The position numbers and the translations under genes are program-made. The notes below the pieces were generated by a model that worked only from the letters and a program-made list of their open reading frames with translations, searched no databases and was not told the origin of the DNA. A DNA stretch of 5,395 nucleotides from NCBI GenBank assembly GCA_905215795.1, contig CAJMRV010000124.1:1-5395 (forward strand), given 5' to 3'. Source of the DNA: an uncultured bacterium. Its GTDB lineage: Bacteria > Pseudomonadota > Gammaproteobacteria > Burkholderiales > Burkholderiaceae_F. Below are positions 4,695 to 5,395 of this stretch, one piece after another. Position 1 is the stretch's first letter. Each line of letters opens with the position of its first letter.

Positions 4695-5395
4695 TCAGGC
4701 GTGTTTGTGTTCGAGGGCCTCGAGGTAGCGCTGGGCGTCGAGGGCGGCCATGCAGCCCGTGGCGGCCGAGGTGACGGCCTGGCGGTAGATCGGGTCCTGC
4801 ACGTCGCCGGCGGCGAAGACGCCTTCGACGCTCGTGGCGGTGGCGTTCTCGGCGCCGGTGCCGCGCGTGACGATGTAGCCCTTGTCGAGTTCGAGCTGGC
4901 CTTCAAAGAGCGAGGTGTTCGGACGGTGGCCGATCGCGATGAAGAGGCCCTTGAGTCCGAGCGTCTTCTCGCCGCCCTTGGCGTCGGCGAGGCGCACTCC
5001 CGTGACGCCCTTGTCGTCGCCGAGCACTTCGGCGACCGTGCTGTCCAGTTCGAGCGAGATGCGGCCCGCTTCGACGGCCTCCATGAGCTGGTCGACGAGG
5101 ATCGGCTCGGCGCGGAACGTCGAGCGGCGGTGGATCAGCGTGACGTGGCGGGCGATGTTCGAGAGGTACAGGGCCTCCTCGACCGCGGCGTTGCCGCCGC
5201 CGACCACGGCGACGTCCTCGCCCTTGTAGAAGAAGCCGTCGCAGGTGGCGCAGCCCGAGACGCCGCGGCCCTTGTAGCGTTCCTCGCTTTCAAGGCCGAG
5301 GTACATGGCGCTCGCGCCCGTGGCGATGATCAGGGCGTCGGCCTCGTAGGTCGAGCCCATGTCGGTTTCAAGGCGGAACGGACGCACGGAGAGGT
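4695..5395 (-). CDS. trxB: Thioredoxin reductase (C-terminal part, 5' end beyond window)
   Basis: This FAD enzyme uses NADPH to reduce thioredoxin in the cytoplasm. About 233 C-terminal residues are present, and the frame stays open to the right edge. About 90 residues, including the N-terminal FAD-binding glycine motif, lie outside. The redox-active CATC is at 5252-5241, followed by DGFFY. Next come the NADPH-binding GGGNAAVEEALYLS and the HRR motif with FRAEPIL that reads the NADP 2'-phosphate. Near the end is the FAD-contacting GVFAAGDVQDPIYRQA with GCMAALDAQRYL. The match to E. coli TrxB is close throughout, and the spacing after CATC is normal. The GTG at 5387 is an internal Val codon, not a start, because homology continues upstream. 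It is the first gene visible in a minus-strand unit with the Smr-domain gene. Confidence 0.96.
   Translation of the reverse strand, partial: LSVRPFRLETDMGSTYEADALIIATGASAMYLGLESEERYKGRGVSGCATCDGFFYKGEDVAVVGGGNAAVEEALYLSNIARHVTLIHRRSTFRAEPILVDQLMEAVEAGRISLELDSTVAEVLGDDKGVTGVRLADAKGGEKTLGLKGLFIAIGHRPNTSLFEGQLELDKGYIVTRGTGAENATATSVEGVFAAGDVQDPIYRQAVTSAATGCMAALDAQRYLEALEHKHA

Noticed and set aside
3886..4728. 280-codon plus-strand open frame opposite the Smr-domain gene
   Set aside because: It runs through both terminators and opposite a recognisable Smr domain; a shadow frame.

Overview
The window looks like chromosome of a GC-rich Gram-negative bacterium, probably a betaproteobacterium. This rests on the folP-glmM pair, a trxB-smr pair, an E. 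coli-like PII protein with a uridylylation tyrosine, and strongly G/C-biased third codon positions. The class is inferred; no rRNA or other marker gene is present.

Layout. Bases 1-397 hold the 5' part of a minus-strand gene for an exported, acidic, low-complexity protein. It runs off the left edge inside a 42-bp tandem repeat. Bases 398-708 are a divergent intergenic region. Its core (421-600) is only about 37% GC by hand count, and it carries candidate promoters for both flanking genes plus a perfect 14-bp palindrome. On the plus strand follow folP (dihydropteroate synthase, 709-1560), glmM (phosphoglucosamine mutase, 1620-2966), an unrecognised 123-residue protein with Lys/Glu/Ala-rich tails (3054-3425) and a glnB-type PII signalling gene (3502-3840). 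A strong intrinsic terminator closes this series. On the minus strand, reading leftwards from the right edge, a 5'-truncated trxB (thioredoxin reductase) is followed after 23 bases by an Smr-domain gene (4030-4671), which ends in its own terminator. The two series converge at about 3890-3985, where the terminators stand back to back.

How the genes relate. folP makes the folate precursor dihydropteroate. glmM makes glucosamine-1-phosphate for UDP-GlcNAc, and so for peptidoglycan and LPS. glnB reports nitrogen, 2-oxoglutarate and energy state. trxB keeps thioredoxin reduced, and Smr-domain proteins are nucleases, some of which act on mRNA at stalled ribosomes. Apart from the usual folP-glmM linkage these are housekeeping genes side by side, not one pathway. 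The parts least explained by known families are the 123-residue protein, the repeat-bearing exported protein and the AT-rich divergent control region. I see no RNA gene, insertion sequence, CRISPR array or clear novel multi-gene system.
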